DNA of 64,000 bases from Lysobacteraceae bacterium 2PB (GTDB taxonomy: Bacteria; Pseudomonadota; Gammaproteobacteria; Xanthomonadales; Xanthomonadaceae), in contig SCMT01000012.1 in NCBI GenBank assembly GCA_005502915.1, forward strand, positions 48,232-112,231. The letters run 5' to 3'. This document shows positions 7,926 to 16,370 of the stretch, piece after piece; within the stretch, counting starts at the first letter, position 1, and every line of letters starts with the position of its first letter. Under the pieces are notes generated by a model. The model was not told the origin of the DNA and did not search any database. It saw nothing but the letters and a program-made list of their open reading frames with translations. Made by a program: the position numbers and the translations under genes.

Positions 7926-8735
7926 TCAATCGTCGGTGGGCATCTTGCTCTTGTAGCTGCCGCCACCATCCACCGTCATCTGCAGGCCCGTAATCCAGGA
8001 GGCCGCCGGGGAAATCAGGAAGTTGAATGCGTAGGCGATGTCGTATGGCGTGCCCCGGCGCTTCATCACGAACGAATCCGCGAGCCGCTTGAGCATCGCC
8101 TGGTCGTAACCGGCCTTGAGCGTTGCCTCACCGTTGTCGACGGATCCGATCACGATCGAATTGCTGCGCAGATGGGGCCCCGCGAGCGCAGCGATGCTGC
8201 GCGACATATGCAGCAGGGCCGCCTTGGCATTGCTGTAGGAAATGAACTCCGGGGATGGCGTGGTTCCGACCGCGGAACCGGAGAACGTGACGGATGCGTT
8301 CTCCTGCTCCTTCAGGTGCGGAAGGAAGTGCTTGGTCATGCTGTATGCGCTGACCGTATTGAGGATATAGGACTTGACCATGTATTCCATGGACACGTCC
8401 CACAATGGCGTGTATTCGCCCCAGCCCACGTTGTTGATCAAGGCGTTCACCTTGCCGAAACGTTCGAGCGTTGCATCGACCAGCGCCTTTTGATCGCTCT
8501 CGCTGGTGACATCGGTCCGCACCGCCAGCGTGTCCTGCCCCGTCCATGCACGAACGTTGTCCGCAGCCTGCTTCGCCGTTTCGAGGCTGAGGTCGGACAC
8601 CACCACCTTTGCGCCGGCGGCCGCAAGAACGTGCGCCGTCGCCGCACCGATGGCGCCGCCGGCCCCGGTGATGACCACAACGTAGTCCTTCAGGGAAAAC
8701 GGTTCGGCAAGCATCTTGTAGGGATCATGAGCCAT
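7926..8735 (-). CDS. Short-chain dehydrogenase/reductase
   Basis: 269 residues, classical SDR. The NAD(P)-binding motif is TGAGGAIG (residues about 23-30), the acidic residue after beta-2 is in VSDLS, and NNVG replaces the usual NNAG. The catalytic Ser lies in FSGSAVG and the Tyr/Lys pair in YSNAK. The C-terminal TVDGGG is typical. The ATG at 8735 follows AAGGAA. It lies 34 bases downstream of hdhA and 20 bases upstream of the barrel gene, so the three form one minus-strand operon. Substrate is not evident from sequence; the neighbour suggests a steroid, bile acid or similar alcohol (inference). Confidence 0.88.
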   Translation of the reverse strand: MAHDPYKMLAEPFSLKDYVVVITGAGGAIGAATAHVLAAAGAKVVVSDLSLETAKQAADNVRAWTGQDTLAVRTDVTSESDQKALVDATLERFGKVNALINNVGWGEYTPLWDVSMEYMVKSYILNTVSAYSMTKHFLPHLKEQENASVTFSGSAVGTTPSPEFISYSNAKAALLHMSRSIAALAGPHLRSNSIVIGSVDNGEATLKAGYDQAMLKRLADSFVMKRRGTPYDIAYAFNFLISPAASWITGLQMTVDGGGSYKSKMPTDD

Positions 8736-8769
8736 GTCTGCAATTCCTTCGTGTTTGCGTTTGGAGAAT

Positions 8770-9537
8770 TCAGTCGAGTTCCTGCACACCGCCGCCACTC
8801 ACCGTCAACACCTGCCCGCTGACCCACTGCGACGCGGGGGAGCACAGGAACAGCGCAGCCATTCCAATGTCGGAGGGCACCCCGAGCCGCTTGAGCGGCG
8901 TGTGCTTGAGCATCGCCGCTTCGACCTCGGGAGTCAGGACGCTGGCGAGCGCATCGGTACGGATCGCACCGGGAGCGATGGCGTTGACGCGAATTCCGCG
9001 CGGCCCGAGATCGAAGGCGATGTTTCTGGTCAGATGATTGGCTGCCGCCTTGGACGAAGCATACGAAGCCATTCGCACGTTCTTGTTCTCGCCCGCCATC
9101 GAGGAGATGTTCAGTACGGCGCCGCCACCCGCGCGCTCGATGTGCGGAGCACAGAGCTGCGTCAGGTGAAAGACCGAAAACACGTTCAGCTTGTATGCCC
9201 ATTCGAAGTCCGACATCGGCATGTCGAATGGCTTCGGACCGCCGCCGCCGGCATTGTTGACGAGCACGCTGATCTTGCCGAAAGACAGCAGAGCGAAATC
9301 AACCAGTGCGGCCAATTCGCCAGGATCGGTGACGTTGCACGAGTTGGACACGGCTGTTCCGCCATTGCTGCAGATGATGCTCGCGACCTCCTCGGCCTTG
9401 TCGGCATGCAGGTCGCTGACCACAACGGACGCCCCCGCACTGGCAAATGTCTCGGCGATCCCGCGTCCGATTCCCGCGCCCGCCCCGGTCACGACCGCCA
9501 CCTGCCCTTGCATCGAAAAAGAATCGAAGATCGACAT
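8770..9537 (-). CDS. hdhA: 7-alpha-hydroxysteroid dehydrogenase
   Basis: 255 residues, the same length as E. coli HdhA, and very close to it in recognisable stretches: TGAGAGIG cofactor motif, NNAGGGGPKPFDMPM, SYASSKAA (catalytic Tyr-Lys), NAIAPGAIRTDAL and the C-terminus VLTVSGGGVQEL. HdhA oxidises the 7-alpha-hydroxyl group of bile acids using NAD. The catalytic Ser lies in NISSMAGENKN. The ATG at 9537 is chosen because GGAG lies 8 bases before it, which also matches the family length. It heads the minus-strand operon hdhA-SDR-barrel, and a conspicuous double palindrome (9602-9633) lies just upstream. Carriage on an integrative island is noteworthy because the natural substrates come from vertebrate hosts or sterol breakdown. 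Confidence 0.9.
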   Translation of the reverse strand: MSIFDSFSMQGQVAVVTGAGAGIGRGIAETFASAGASVVVSDLHADKAEEVASIICSNGGTAVSNSCNVTDPGELAALVDFALLSFGKISVLVNNAGGGGPKPFDMPMSDFEWAYKLNVFSVFHLTQLCAPHIERAGGGAVLNISSMAGENKNVRMASYASSKAAANHLTRNIAFDLGPRGIRVNAIAPGAIRTDALASVLTPEVEAAMLKHTPLKRLGVPSDIGMAALFLCSPASQWVSGQVLTVSGGGVQELD

Positions 9538-9601
9538 CGCACTCACTCCAGTTGGGACAGCCGCAGTGTCTGCCCGGCAACCAGGTCGATCAATGATTCC
9601 C

Positions 9602-9633
9602 CGCCCAGATTGGGCGTTCGCCCAATCTGGGCG
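9602..9633. promoter_or_regulatory. Double palindrome between divergent genes, candidate operator
   Basis: Two 15-bp units, each a palindrome CGCCCA-N3-TGGGCG (N3 = GAT in the first, ATC in the second), lie side by side with a TT spacer, so the whole 32 bp is itself a perfect inverted repeat. It is 65 bases upstream of hdhA and 64 bases upstream of the divergent membrane gene at 9697, exactly where a shared repressor or activator site would be expected. No T-tract follows on either side, arguing against a terminator. Confidence 0.6.
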
Positions 9634-9696
9634 CGACCGGCTGTCGCGAGGGCCGTCCCGGCGATAGGCTCTGACATCATTTGCCGGAGCGACCGC

Positions 9697-10188
9697 ATGA
9701 ACAAAGACGCAGATGCACGTCCACCATTCCCGTGGAAGGACGCCGCGATCCCCGGAGCCGTCAGCGCTGCGATCAACGCCGTCACCGCCTGGAACGAATT
9801 CAAGGGGAACGATGCGATTGCACTGACGGTAGACAGCATTTCCAGCGGGTCATCGAGCGCAGTGGGTGGCGCTGTAGCGACAGCCACGGCGATGGGCATG
9901 ATCGTCACCCTGATCAATTTCGCGATCGCACAGAAGAGCCTGCAATCCAGCAATGCACCCTCGCGCGCCACATTGTTCCGGCATGCCCTGGTCGTCGCAG
10001 TCAAGAACACGTTGTTCCTGTTCGGCCTGTTCGTTGCGCTGGCGGTGGTCTGGCAGCGTTTGTTCGGGAGCATCACGGTAGGAGCAATGACCGCTACCGC
10101 ATTGACCGCATTGATCGCGGGAGGCGTTTCGATCTATATCTTCAAGGCCACACGGACCGCGCACGCGGGTCTGGCAGGAAACTGGTAG
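9697..10188 (+). CDS. Integral membrane protein of unknown function
   Basis: 163 residues with probably four membrane segments: around GAVATATAMGMIVTLINFAIA, around NTLFLFGLFVALAVVWQRL, around VGAMTATALTALIAGGVSIYIF and a weaker first helix near AIPGAVSAAINAVTAW. No conserved domain is recognised. The ATG at 9697 lies 64 bases from the double palindrome shared with hdhA. It is followed by two further plus-strand genes (10214, 10829) at short distances, together forming a three-gene unit lying between the two dehydrogenase clusters. A role in handling a membrane-active steroid is speculation. Confidence 0.6.
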   Translation: MNKDADARPPFPWKDAAIPGAVSAAINAVTAWNEFKGNDAIALTVDSISSGSSSAVGGAVATATAMGMIVTLINFAIAQKSLQSSNAPSRATLFRHALVVAVKNTLFLFGLFVALAVVWQRLFGSITVGAMTATALTALIAGGVSIYIFKATRTAHAGLAGNW

Positions 10189-10213
10189 CCCACGGCGTCT
10201 GGAGAATTCCCGA

Positions 10214-10795
10214 ATGTGCAAACTTGTCTTGGCCGCCTGGACGCTCGCCTTGTTGGCTGCACTCGCGTGCCCGCGCTCGTACGCAGGCGAACCGCAGACC
10301 ATCGCCTCCGATGATTCCGTAATGGTCGGCAAGGTTGTGGCGATCGATCTCGACGCAGGGACGTTCACCATGCTCGATGGAGCCGGAAACGAAACCACGC
10401 TGTCGAGCCCAAATCCGGAGATTCTGCGCGAGCTCTTGCCTGGCAGCGTCGCCACCGTGGCTTATCATCGAGCCGTCGCCGTCGACATCCAGCCGGAAGG
10501 AGAGCACGCGGCCTATCAGTTGCAGCAGTCCGTCGCGCCCAGCCAGGAAGCCAACGCCGGCGGCGACCGCGAAATCGTCACGGTGCTGGCCCCCATTACA
10601 GCCATTGACACCAGACGCCACATCCTTTCTGTCCGCGGCCCCAGCGGACGCATTACGGAACTCGATGTCGCCGGCAAGGAGGACCGCCGGCGCCTGCACA
10701 AGCTAAAAGTCGGTCAAGTGTTGCGGGTGCGATTCACGCACGCACGCCTCGTTCATCTGCAGTCGGCCAGCATCCCCGACGCCGCCAAGCCATGA
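10214..10795 (+). CDS. Secreted protein with two small beta-barrel-like repeats
   Basis: 193 residues with a signal peptide (KLVLAAWTLALLAALACPRSYA, cut after YAG). The mature protein appears to hold two similar units, GKVVAIDLDAGTFTMLDGAGNETTL (about 38-65) and APITAIDTRRHILSVRGPSGRITEL (about 130-157), each followed by a segment ending in a valine-rich strand (PGSVATVAYHRAV; VGQVLRVRFTHA). This alternation resembles OB-like or DUF5666-type secreted proteins. No catalytic residues are evident. It starts 25 bases after the membrane gene at 9697 and belongs to the same transcription unit. Confidence 0.6.
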   Translation: MCKLVLAAWTLALLAALACPRSYAGEPQTIASDDSVMVGKVVAIDLDAGTFTMLDGAGNETTLSSPNPEILRELLPGSVATVAYHRAVAVDIQPEGEHAAYQLQQSVAPSQEANAGGDREIVTVLAPITAIDTRRHILSVRGPSGRITELDVAGKEDRRRLHKLKVGQVLRVRFTHARLVHLQSASIPDAAKP

Positions 10796-10828
10796 TCCGG
10801 GTTGCACGCACGACTGCACACGTTCGCC

Positions 10829-11485
10829 ATGCGCTGCAACTCCACCGGTGAGCAGCTGCCGCCCGACGACAGCTCCCCGGCTGATCGGCGGGAAGCGTAT
10901 CTGTCCGCAGCACGTCATGTCCTCCAGCTCGCGCTGGCGACGTTCGGCGTCGCCCTTCTGATGGGCTCATGCGCATGGCTTCTGGGGCATTTGCATGGGA
11001 AGCGCACGGCATTTCACGATGCGCTTGACCTGCTGCTGCACTATCCTGCGGCCCTGCCCGCCATCATGGCATTTACCGGCGCCAGCCTGCTGGCCCTTGC
11101 CGCCTGCCTGCTGGCGTACCCTTTCGCAGTGGCGCGGTGGGTACTGTCGAACGTGGTCGTTCCTTCGTTGCAGACCGCGGAGCACATGCTCACCCTGGCG
11201 CTCGGCCTGTATTTCGCGTGGGTGGCCCTGCATGCCGACGATTCGGGTGTCACAGGAATCAGTAGCATCCGCGGTATCGCGGCGAGCAGCCTCGCCGTGC
11301 TGATCGTCACCGCAGTTGCACTCGCATGCAGCACCCTCCTCACCTGGATAGAGGTGGATCTGCCGAACAGGCGAAGTACCCGGTCCCCCGGCGCTCTCGT
11401 CGCCTTCGCCGGGCTGGTGCTGGGAGCGAGCTGGCTGTACGCGGATCTGGTCTGGCTCTACGACGCAGTCGACCTGGCGCACTAG
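10829..11485 (+). CDS. Integral membrane protein of unknown function
   Basis: 218 residues with about five membrane helices: VLQLALATFGVALLMGSCAWLL, ALPAIMAFTGASLLALAACLLAY, MLTLALGLYFAWVAL, GIAASSLAVLIVTAVALACSTLL and ALVAFAGLVLGASWLYADLVW. An N-terminal acidic soluble stretch of about 25 residues precedes them. A TTG at 10802 could extend the protein by nine residues but the ATG at 10829 is preferred. Third gene of the plus-strand unit between the two dehydrogenase clusters; converges with the barrel gene at 11579. No family recognised. Confidence 0.55.
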   Translation: MRCNSTGEQLPPDDSSPADRREAYLSAARHVLQLALATFGVALLMGSCAWLLGHLHGKRTAFHDALDLLLHYPAALPAIMAFTGASLLALAACLLAYPFAVARWVLSNVVVPSLQTAEHMLTLALGLYFAWVALHADDSGVTGISSIRGIAASSLAVLIVTAVALACSTLLTWIEVDLPNRRSTRSPGALVAFAGLVLGASWLYADLVWLYDAVDLAH

Positions 11486-11578
11486 GACGATGCCTGCACG
11501 AAACCGGCGGCGAGACCTGAAAGGCCTGCATTTCGACCCGGTGCGAAGCAATGCTCTGCGATCCGCTTGAAGGAACGG

Positions 11579-13381
11579 TCAAAGCGCGATGCGCGTGAAC
11601 AACATGGCGCTCAACCACCGACCGGATGACATATCGAGCGCATCCTCCACCGCACTGTGCGCGAACGTTGCCGCGACGTGTCCCTGCAGCATGACGCGGC
11701 GAGACGCGATATACCGGATCGTGAGGTTGGCCTCGGAGCCCAGCTCCCGATTGGAGAGCATCGAAAGCGCAGGATTGCCGCCCAGGTTGTTGGTGGAGTC
11801 GGCTCGGAACAACCATAGCTGCGGCACAAGCTCGATCCTGGCACCAGGCCGCAGTCGAGCCTGGACGCGATGCGTCGACAGATTCGAGTTCTGGAAGACC
11901 TTGAAATGGTTGATGCCCTGGACCCATGTCTCGCCATTTCCGCCCGAAAGCAGCGGATCCCATCGCTCGAATCGGGAAGTCGCCGGATCGTCGCCAGAGA
12001 GATGCGCATAGCGGTAACTGATCGTCGGCGACCAAGTCGCGGACGCCAGGGAATAGCCACCCTCCACCGTCCATGCATGCGCACGCATCGCGAAATCCGT
12101 GTTCGTCTGCTGCGCAACCTCGGCCGCGAGGTACGGTCCGTCGTGTCCGACTGGCGCCGGCTGCCAGCGCATGCGGATGTCGGCAACACGCAGGCCTTCC
12201 CGGCGGAGGGAGTTGTTGGGTGTGTAGTACGCGTAACGGGATTTCGGCACGCGCAGCAGGCTGACACCCCAATTGAGCTCGGGTCCTGCACGGCCTTCGA
12301 CGTTGACACCCTGGATCCTCGTGTGGGTGTCGATCGATGGGAGTTCATCAGGGTCGAGATGGAAGGCTTCGATCCGCAGGTCGTTGTAGGACAGGCGCAC
12401 GGCAGCGGTCATGTCCGAGGCCCAACGAGGATTGGACTGCAGCGCAGCGCGATCGCGTCCGTTCGTTGCGGTATTGGCGATGAGGAAGCCGTCGCCAAGC
12501 ATGAAACGCTGGCGCCCAACCGACACGGTCCACGCGAGTCTGTCACCGGCTTGCGTTGACCGGCCTCCCACCAATCCCAGGTAGGCGTCCTCGATGTCGA
12601 GGTGGGACCTGGTCCTGTCGCTGAACAATTCGCGACCATAAGACCAGCTGCCTACGGCGCTCACCCCGCCATACGCATGCACGGACGTGGACACGGGCAT
12701 CAGTCCGTAGAGCCCTGCATGCGCGAAGCCTTCGATCCATGCAGTTCCCGCCGCCCCTGCAGGCGTACCTTGCACGAACGGATTGCCGGCGAGCATCAGA
12801 TCGGGCCGGCCATACCAGGCATCCTGGTTGGCGTATGCCATCGCGAGTACGTCGAGCTTTGCCCGCAGGTAGCGACCATTGCCGTCGTGCAGCACGGGAA
12901 AATTCGAGCGCCCCGCACCCGACGCCGCGCCGTCCGGGCGCGCCTGCGCGTCGTTCTCTGCCGGCACGACAAGGACCCGAAGCACGAGCCCGCCTGCCGG
13001 ACCGGGCTCGACTTCGTGGCGCAAATCTGCGATCCCCGCGGCCTTCCGCGCGAACGCGAGCGATGCCGCAATCCTTTCGGACTGGTAGCGGTCGCCTGGG
13101 AAAGTTGCCATCGCCCGCCGGACGCGATCCGCGAGCCTTGCCGCCCGCACATCCTCAGCGGCCGCACCCACTACGTCGATCTGAACGGCTTCGATGCGTG
13201 AGTCACGCTCGGGATCCACGAGGCCTTGTGCGGCCGCAGGCGGCACCAGCAACCCGAGCGAGAGCGCCAGAGCTGCGCGCCACCCGCACCCCTGGACACG
13301 GCTGCGGTTCGCACCGGATCGATGCACACCCGGGTGATCGCAGGCCTGGATGCAGTTGCACGTGTTCAGTACGCCGTCCAT
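11579..13381 (-). CDS. Outer-membrane beta-barrel with N-terminal POTRA-like domain (paralogue)
   Basis: About 600 residues. After a long basic lead the signal core is RAALALSLGLLVPPAAA, cut before QGL. A beta-alpha-alpha-beta-beta unit (RIEAVQIDVVGAA ... VRRAMATFPGDRY ... LVLRVLVVPAEN) is followed by a barrel with strands such as YLGLVGGRST, TVSVGRQRFMLGDG and RYAHLSGDDP, ending LFTRIAL. Shared features with the barrel at 6181-7905 (same domain order, GRQ-containing strand, WVQGINHFKV...NSNLSTHR) show a duplication. The ATG at 13381 overlaps the preceding dehydrogenase by 16 bases; a GTG at 13327 is an alternative. It ends the four-gene minus-strand operon 16178-11579. Confidence 0.7.
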   Translation of the reverse strand: MDGVLNTCNCIQACDHPGVHRSGANRSRVQGCGWRAALALSLGLLVPPAAAQGLVDPERDSRIEAVQIDVVGAAAEDVRAARLADRVRRAMATFPGDRYQSERIAASLAFARKAAGIADLRHEVEPGPAGGLVLRVLVVPAENDAQARPDGAASGAGRSNFPVLHDGNGRYLRAKLDVLAMAYANQDAWYGRPDLMLAGNPFVQGTPAGAAGTAWIEGFAHAGLYGLMPVSTSVHAYGGVSAVGSWSYGRELFSDRTRSHLDIEDAYLGLVGGRSTQAGDRLAWTVSVGRQRFMLGDGFLIANTATNGRDRAALQSNPRWASDMTAAVRLSYNDLRIEAFHLDPDELPSIDTHTRIQGVNVEGRAGPELNWGVSLLRVPKSRYAYYTPNNSLRREGLRVADIRMRWQPAPVGHDGPYLAAEVAQQTNTDFAMRAHAWTVEGGYSLASATWSPTISYRYAHLSGDDPATSRFERWDPLLSGGNGETWVQGINHFKVFQNSNLSTHRVQARLRPGARIELVPQLWLFRADSTNNLGGNPALSMLSNRELGSEANLTIRYIASRRVMLQGHVAATFAHSAVEDALDMSSGRWLSAMLFTRIAL

Positions 13382-14265
13382 CCGCCATCGCTCGCAATCG
13401 CTGCCCCCGTGAGATTCGAGGCGTCGTCGGACAGCAGGAAGAGGATGATCGCAGCCTGCTCCCAGGGCGTGGAACCGCGATGCTCGCTGTCGGCGGCCTG
13501 CAGAAGGCTTCGCGACTTGCCGCTCGCCATGCCCGATCCGAGTCCTTTCTCCTTCGCCCATTTCACGAATTCGTAGGCGCGGCGCACCATCGGTGTCTCG
13601 GTTTGCGCCATGTTCACGGCATTGACTCTGATACCGTGCTTCGCGTAATCGATTGCTGCGTTTCGCGTCAGACCGATCACGGCGTGCTTGCTGGCGCTAT
13701 ACGCCGGATTGCCCGGCAGTCCGGTCAGGCCCGCGATCGAACCGACATTGACGATCGCGCCACCTTCGCCTTGCGCGACCATTTGCCGAAGCTCGGCGCG
13801 CATCGAGTTGAATGTGCCGTGGATATTCGCTGCGAACACGGCATGCCAGTACTCGTCGGTGGCCTTGTGGATGGCAGCTGGCAGAAGCCCGGCATCCCGG
13901 TCGAAATCCTGATCCCGCGTGGGCGGATTGCCATCCATCACGCCCGCGGCGTTCAGGACCATGTCGAGACGACCGTACTGAGCGACCGTATCCAACACCA
14001 TCCGCTCGGCGGCCGCCGGCTGTGTCACGTCGGCAGTGATCGCGATGGCGCGGCCGCCCGCGCCTCTGATCGCCTCGACTGTGGCAAGCGTCTCCGCCTC
14101 CTTGAGGTCGACACAAGCGACGCTTGCTCCCTCGCGCGCTGCGCGCAACGCGGTGCAGCCTCCAATGCTGCCGATCGCCGCGCCGGTTACCAGCAGGACG
14201 CGGCCTGAGAATCGCCCCGGGCTGGCTGCGTCCGGCGATGTGGGGCGGATGTCGGTGGGCTTCAT
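13366..14265 (-). CDS. Short-chain dehydrogenase/reductase
   Basis: 299 residues. Cofactor motif TGAAIGSIGG (one residue longer than usual), acidic residue in CVDLKE, NAAGVMDG, catalytic Ser in VGSIAGL and YSASK for the Tyr/Lys pair. The tail carries STPWEQAAIILFLLSDDAS and ends DGGWTAY. An insertion between about 105 and 135 (NPPTRDQDFDRDAGLLP) is unusual for SDRs. It is a close relative of the gene upstream (14311-15159), with the same TPWEQAA and DGGWTA signatures. Start ATG 14265 with AAGGAG upstream. Likely acts on the same class of alcohol as its neighbours; substrate unknown. Confidence 0.87.
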   Translation of the reverse strand: MKPTDIRPTSPDAASPGRFSGRVLLVTGAAIGSIGGCTALRAAREGASVACVDLKEAETLATVEAIRGAGGRAIAITADVTQPAAAERMVLDTVAQYGRLDMVLNAAGVMDGNPPTRDQDFDRDAGLLPAAIHKATDEYWHAVFAANIHGTFNSMRAELRQMVAQGEGGAIVNVGSIAGLTGLPGNPAYSASKHAVIGLTRNAAIDYAKHGIRVNAVNMAQTETPMVRRAYEFVKWAKEKGLGSGMASGKSRSLLQAADSEHRGSTPWEQAAIILFLLSDDASNLTGAAIASDGGWTAY

Positions 14266-14310
14266 CACGAAGGACTCCTTGAAACGCGATCGACGCGGCG
14301 CGAAGCCGAA

Positions 14311-15159
14311 CTAGAATGCGGTCCATCCGCCATCGGAGACGACCAGCGAACCTGTCATGTCGCTGGCCTCGGACGAGGCGACGAACAGGATCGCGGCAGC
14401 CTGCTCCCATGGCGTGGCGTTGCGCGGAATCAGGCCTGCCGATTTGCCGCCTGCGCGAACCATGTTCCCGGCATCGGGTGCGCCTGCCCGTTTCGCAAGA
14501 ACCGCATCCACCGCACGTGCGAACATCGGTGTCTCGGTGGTCGCCATGTTCACGGAGTTCACCCGGATACCGTGCTGTGCGTAATCAATCGCCAGTGCGC
14601 GGGTCAGGCCGTTGACGGCGTGCTTGCTCGCAACGTAGGCAGGCGTACCTGGATTGCCGACCAATCCAGTCACCGAGCCGACGTTGACGATGGATCCCCC
14701 CTCGGCCTGCTCGATGAAGCGGCGGATCTGTGCGCGGCATGCATACATCGTGCCGAACAAGTTGACCTCGATCGTGCGCCGCAGGTAGCCATCGGTCGCC
14801 GAATGCAGGGGCGCGGGCGTATCTGTACCGCCGCCGTCCATGACACCCGCATTGTTGATCGCCACGTCCAGCCGGCCGTACACGGCAACTGTGTCGTCGA
14901 CAATTCGCTGGACGTCGGCGATCGATGTGATATCAGCGCGCGTCGCTCGTGCGGTGCCGCCCTCGGCGATGATCGCTTCGGCCAGCGCGCGCACGCCGTT
15001 TTCATCGACATCCGCCAGCATCAGGCTGCCTCCCTCCCGTGCGCAACGCAGCGCTACGGCGCGGCCTATACCGTTGGCGGCACCGGTAACGAGGACAGCC
15101 TGTCCGGCGAAGCGACCGGGGGTGAATACGGATTCGTTGATAGCCGGGAAAAGGTGCAT
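14311..15159 (-). CDS. Short-chain dehydrogenase/reductase
   Basis: 282 residues, classical SDR: TGAANGIG cofactor loop, ADVDENG after beta-2, NNAGVMDGGG, catalytic Ser in VGSVTGL, Tyr/Lys in YVASK. The C-terminal third shares ATPWEQAAAILFVASSEAS and SDGGWTAF with the downstream dehydrogenase, indicating tandem duplication. It starts 23 bases after the stop of the NAD-epimerase-like gene and ends 45 bases before the next start, so it is the second gene of a four-gene operon. Substrate unknown. Confidence 0.88.
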   Translation of the reverse strand: MHLFPAINESVFTPGRFAGQAVLVTGAANGIGRAVALRCAREGGSLMLADVDENGVRALAEAIIAEGGTARATRADITSIADVQRIVDDTVAVYGRLDVAINNAGVMDGGGTDTPAPLHSATDGYLRRTIEVNLFGTMYACRAQIRRFIEQAEGGSIVNVGSVTGLVGNPGTPAYVASKHAVNGLTRALAIDYAQHGIRVNSVNMATTETPMFARAVDAVLAKRAGAPDAGNMVRAGGKSAGLIPRNATPWEQAAAILFVASSEASDMTGSLVVSDGGWTAF

Positions 15160-15182
15160 GGGGGGCCTGTCGTGCGGGGAAA

Positions 15183-16178
15183 TCAGTCCAGCCGTGCTGG
15201 TCCCTGGCCGCCATGGGCCAGGGTGGCGCGAACGGTGTCCCGGATGGCTGCGCCAAGATCATCAGGTCCGTAGCCCAATGCTTCCATGGCGGGGATCGGG
15301 TCCAGGTACAGCAACTCGGCTTGCCAGCGCGCGACGTCCAGCGGGTCGTAACCGGTTGCCCTGCCCGCTGCGGTCAATCGTTGTCGCTGCACGCGGGCCT
15401 GCGCGAGGGCATCGTCGATGCCCTTCGGCTCGAAACGTGGGGAGAGGCCCAATGCATCGCCGAACAGGCGATAAATCTCAGCATAAGGCAGGTTCGCACC
15501 ACCGATCGGATAGTGGCGATGGCCGACGACACGTTCGCACGCACCGGCTGCAGCGCAAGCCACCTGCGAAGCAGTGACGCACGCCGAGCCGCCTGACGTC
15601 ACTGGCATGAGGTCCGGGTGCGCCCGCACGGCTTCGATGTAGAAGTTCCACAGCGTGCCGCGCCCAGGCGCCGCACCGAAGATGTAGGGCAGCTCGAGGA
15701 CAGCGACTGCGATGTCTTTGCCGGCCAGCGCGAACGCGAGATCCGCCTGCTCCCGACGCGAACGGGGATAAGCGTTCCGCACCAGGATACGGAGATCGGG
15801 GTACACGCGATCAAGTGCGGTGTAATACGACCCGAAGATCACCAGGCGTCCCACGCAGCAGGTACGCATGATGCGCAACAGGCGGCGCATCGGTTCGACG
15901 TTCGCTTGGCGAAAGCCGTCGATCGCGGGAGAATCGAACATGGCTCGACCATCGGCACCAGCAGCATGGATTACGACATCGATACCGTCGAGCAGCCTGT
16001 GCATCGCTTCGTCGCTCGCAACGTCCGTGTCCATGACAACCGTCTCGACGCCATCGGGCATCAAGCCCGGCGCCGGTCGTTCAAGACCCACGGCGACCAC
16101 GTGATGGCCGCGCTCGACAAGCTCCCGGGTGGTGAACCAGCCGAGAAACCCGGTCCCACCAATCATCACGATCTTCAT
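15183..16178 (-). CDS. NAD-dependent epimerase/dehydratase-like protein (extended SDR)
   Basis: 331 residues. The N-terminus MKIVMIGGTGFLGWF carries the extended-SDR motif GGTGFLG, followed by ERGHHVVAVGLERP. A likely active-site region reads FGSYYTALDRVYPD and then NAYPRSRREQADL; the expected Tyr-x-x-x-Lys appears as Tyr-x-x-x-Arg, so catalysis may be altered or the Tyr/Lys pair lies elsewhere. The C-terminal half has the PYIFGAAPGRG and GGANLPYAEIYRL pattern of substrate-binding loops. The ATG at 16178 sits right before the beta-strand. It is the first gene of the minus-strand operon running to 11579. Relatives include 3-beta-hydroxysteroid and dihydroflavonol reductases; exact role unknown. 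Confidence 0.8.
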   Translation of the reverse strand: MKIVMIGGTGFLGWFTTRELVERGHHVVAVGLERPAPGLMPDGVETVVMDTDVASDEAMHRLLDGIDVVIHAAGADGRAMFDSPAIDGFRQANVEPMRRLLRIMRTCCVGRLVIFGSYYTALDRVYPDLRILVRNAYPRSRREQADLAFALAGKDIAVAVLELPYIFGAAPGRGTLWNFYIEAVRAHPDLMPVTSGGSACVTASQVACAAAGACERVVGHRHYPIGGANLPYAEIYRLFGDALGLSPRFEPKGIDDALAQARVQRQRLTAAGRATGYDPLDVARWQAELLYLDPIPAMEALGYGPDDLGAAIRDTVRATLAHGGQGPARLD

Positions 16179-16370
16179 GGCTTGGGTGTTTGCACGGGCA
16201 CGCAGACCCGAAAGGCGATGGACGAACTCTCGCCCTGCAGGAGTCGTCGAATCAAGTGCCCGCTGGGTCGAAGCCGCCCGAAATGGGCGAGGAACCCGCA
16301 CGGGTCCAGAGACGTGTGAAGCGCCGCTCAAAAGTCGATTGAAACCGTGGGAGACGTAGCCATCCAGATC

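Noticed and set aside
16338..16346. GATTGAAAC, the end of the CRISPR repeat in inverted orientation, just left of the array
   Set aside because: Only nine bases match and the rest of a repeat is missing; chance is the simplest explanation.
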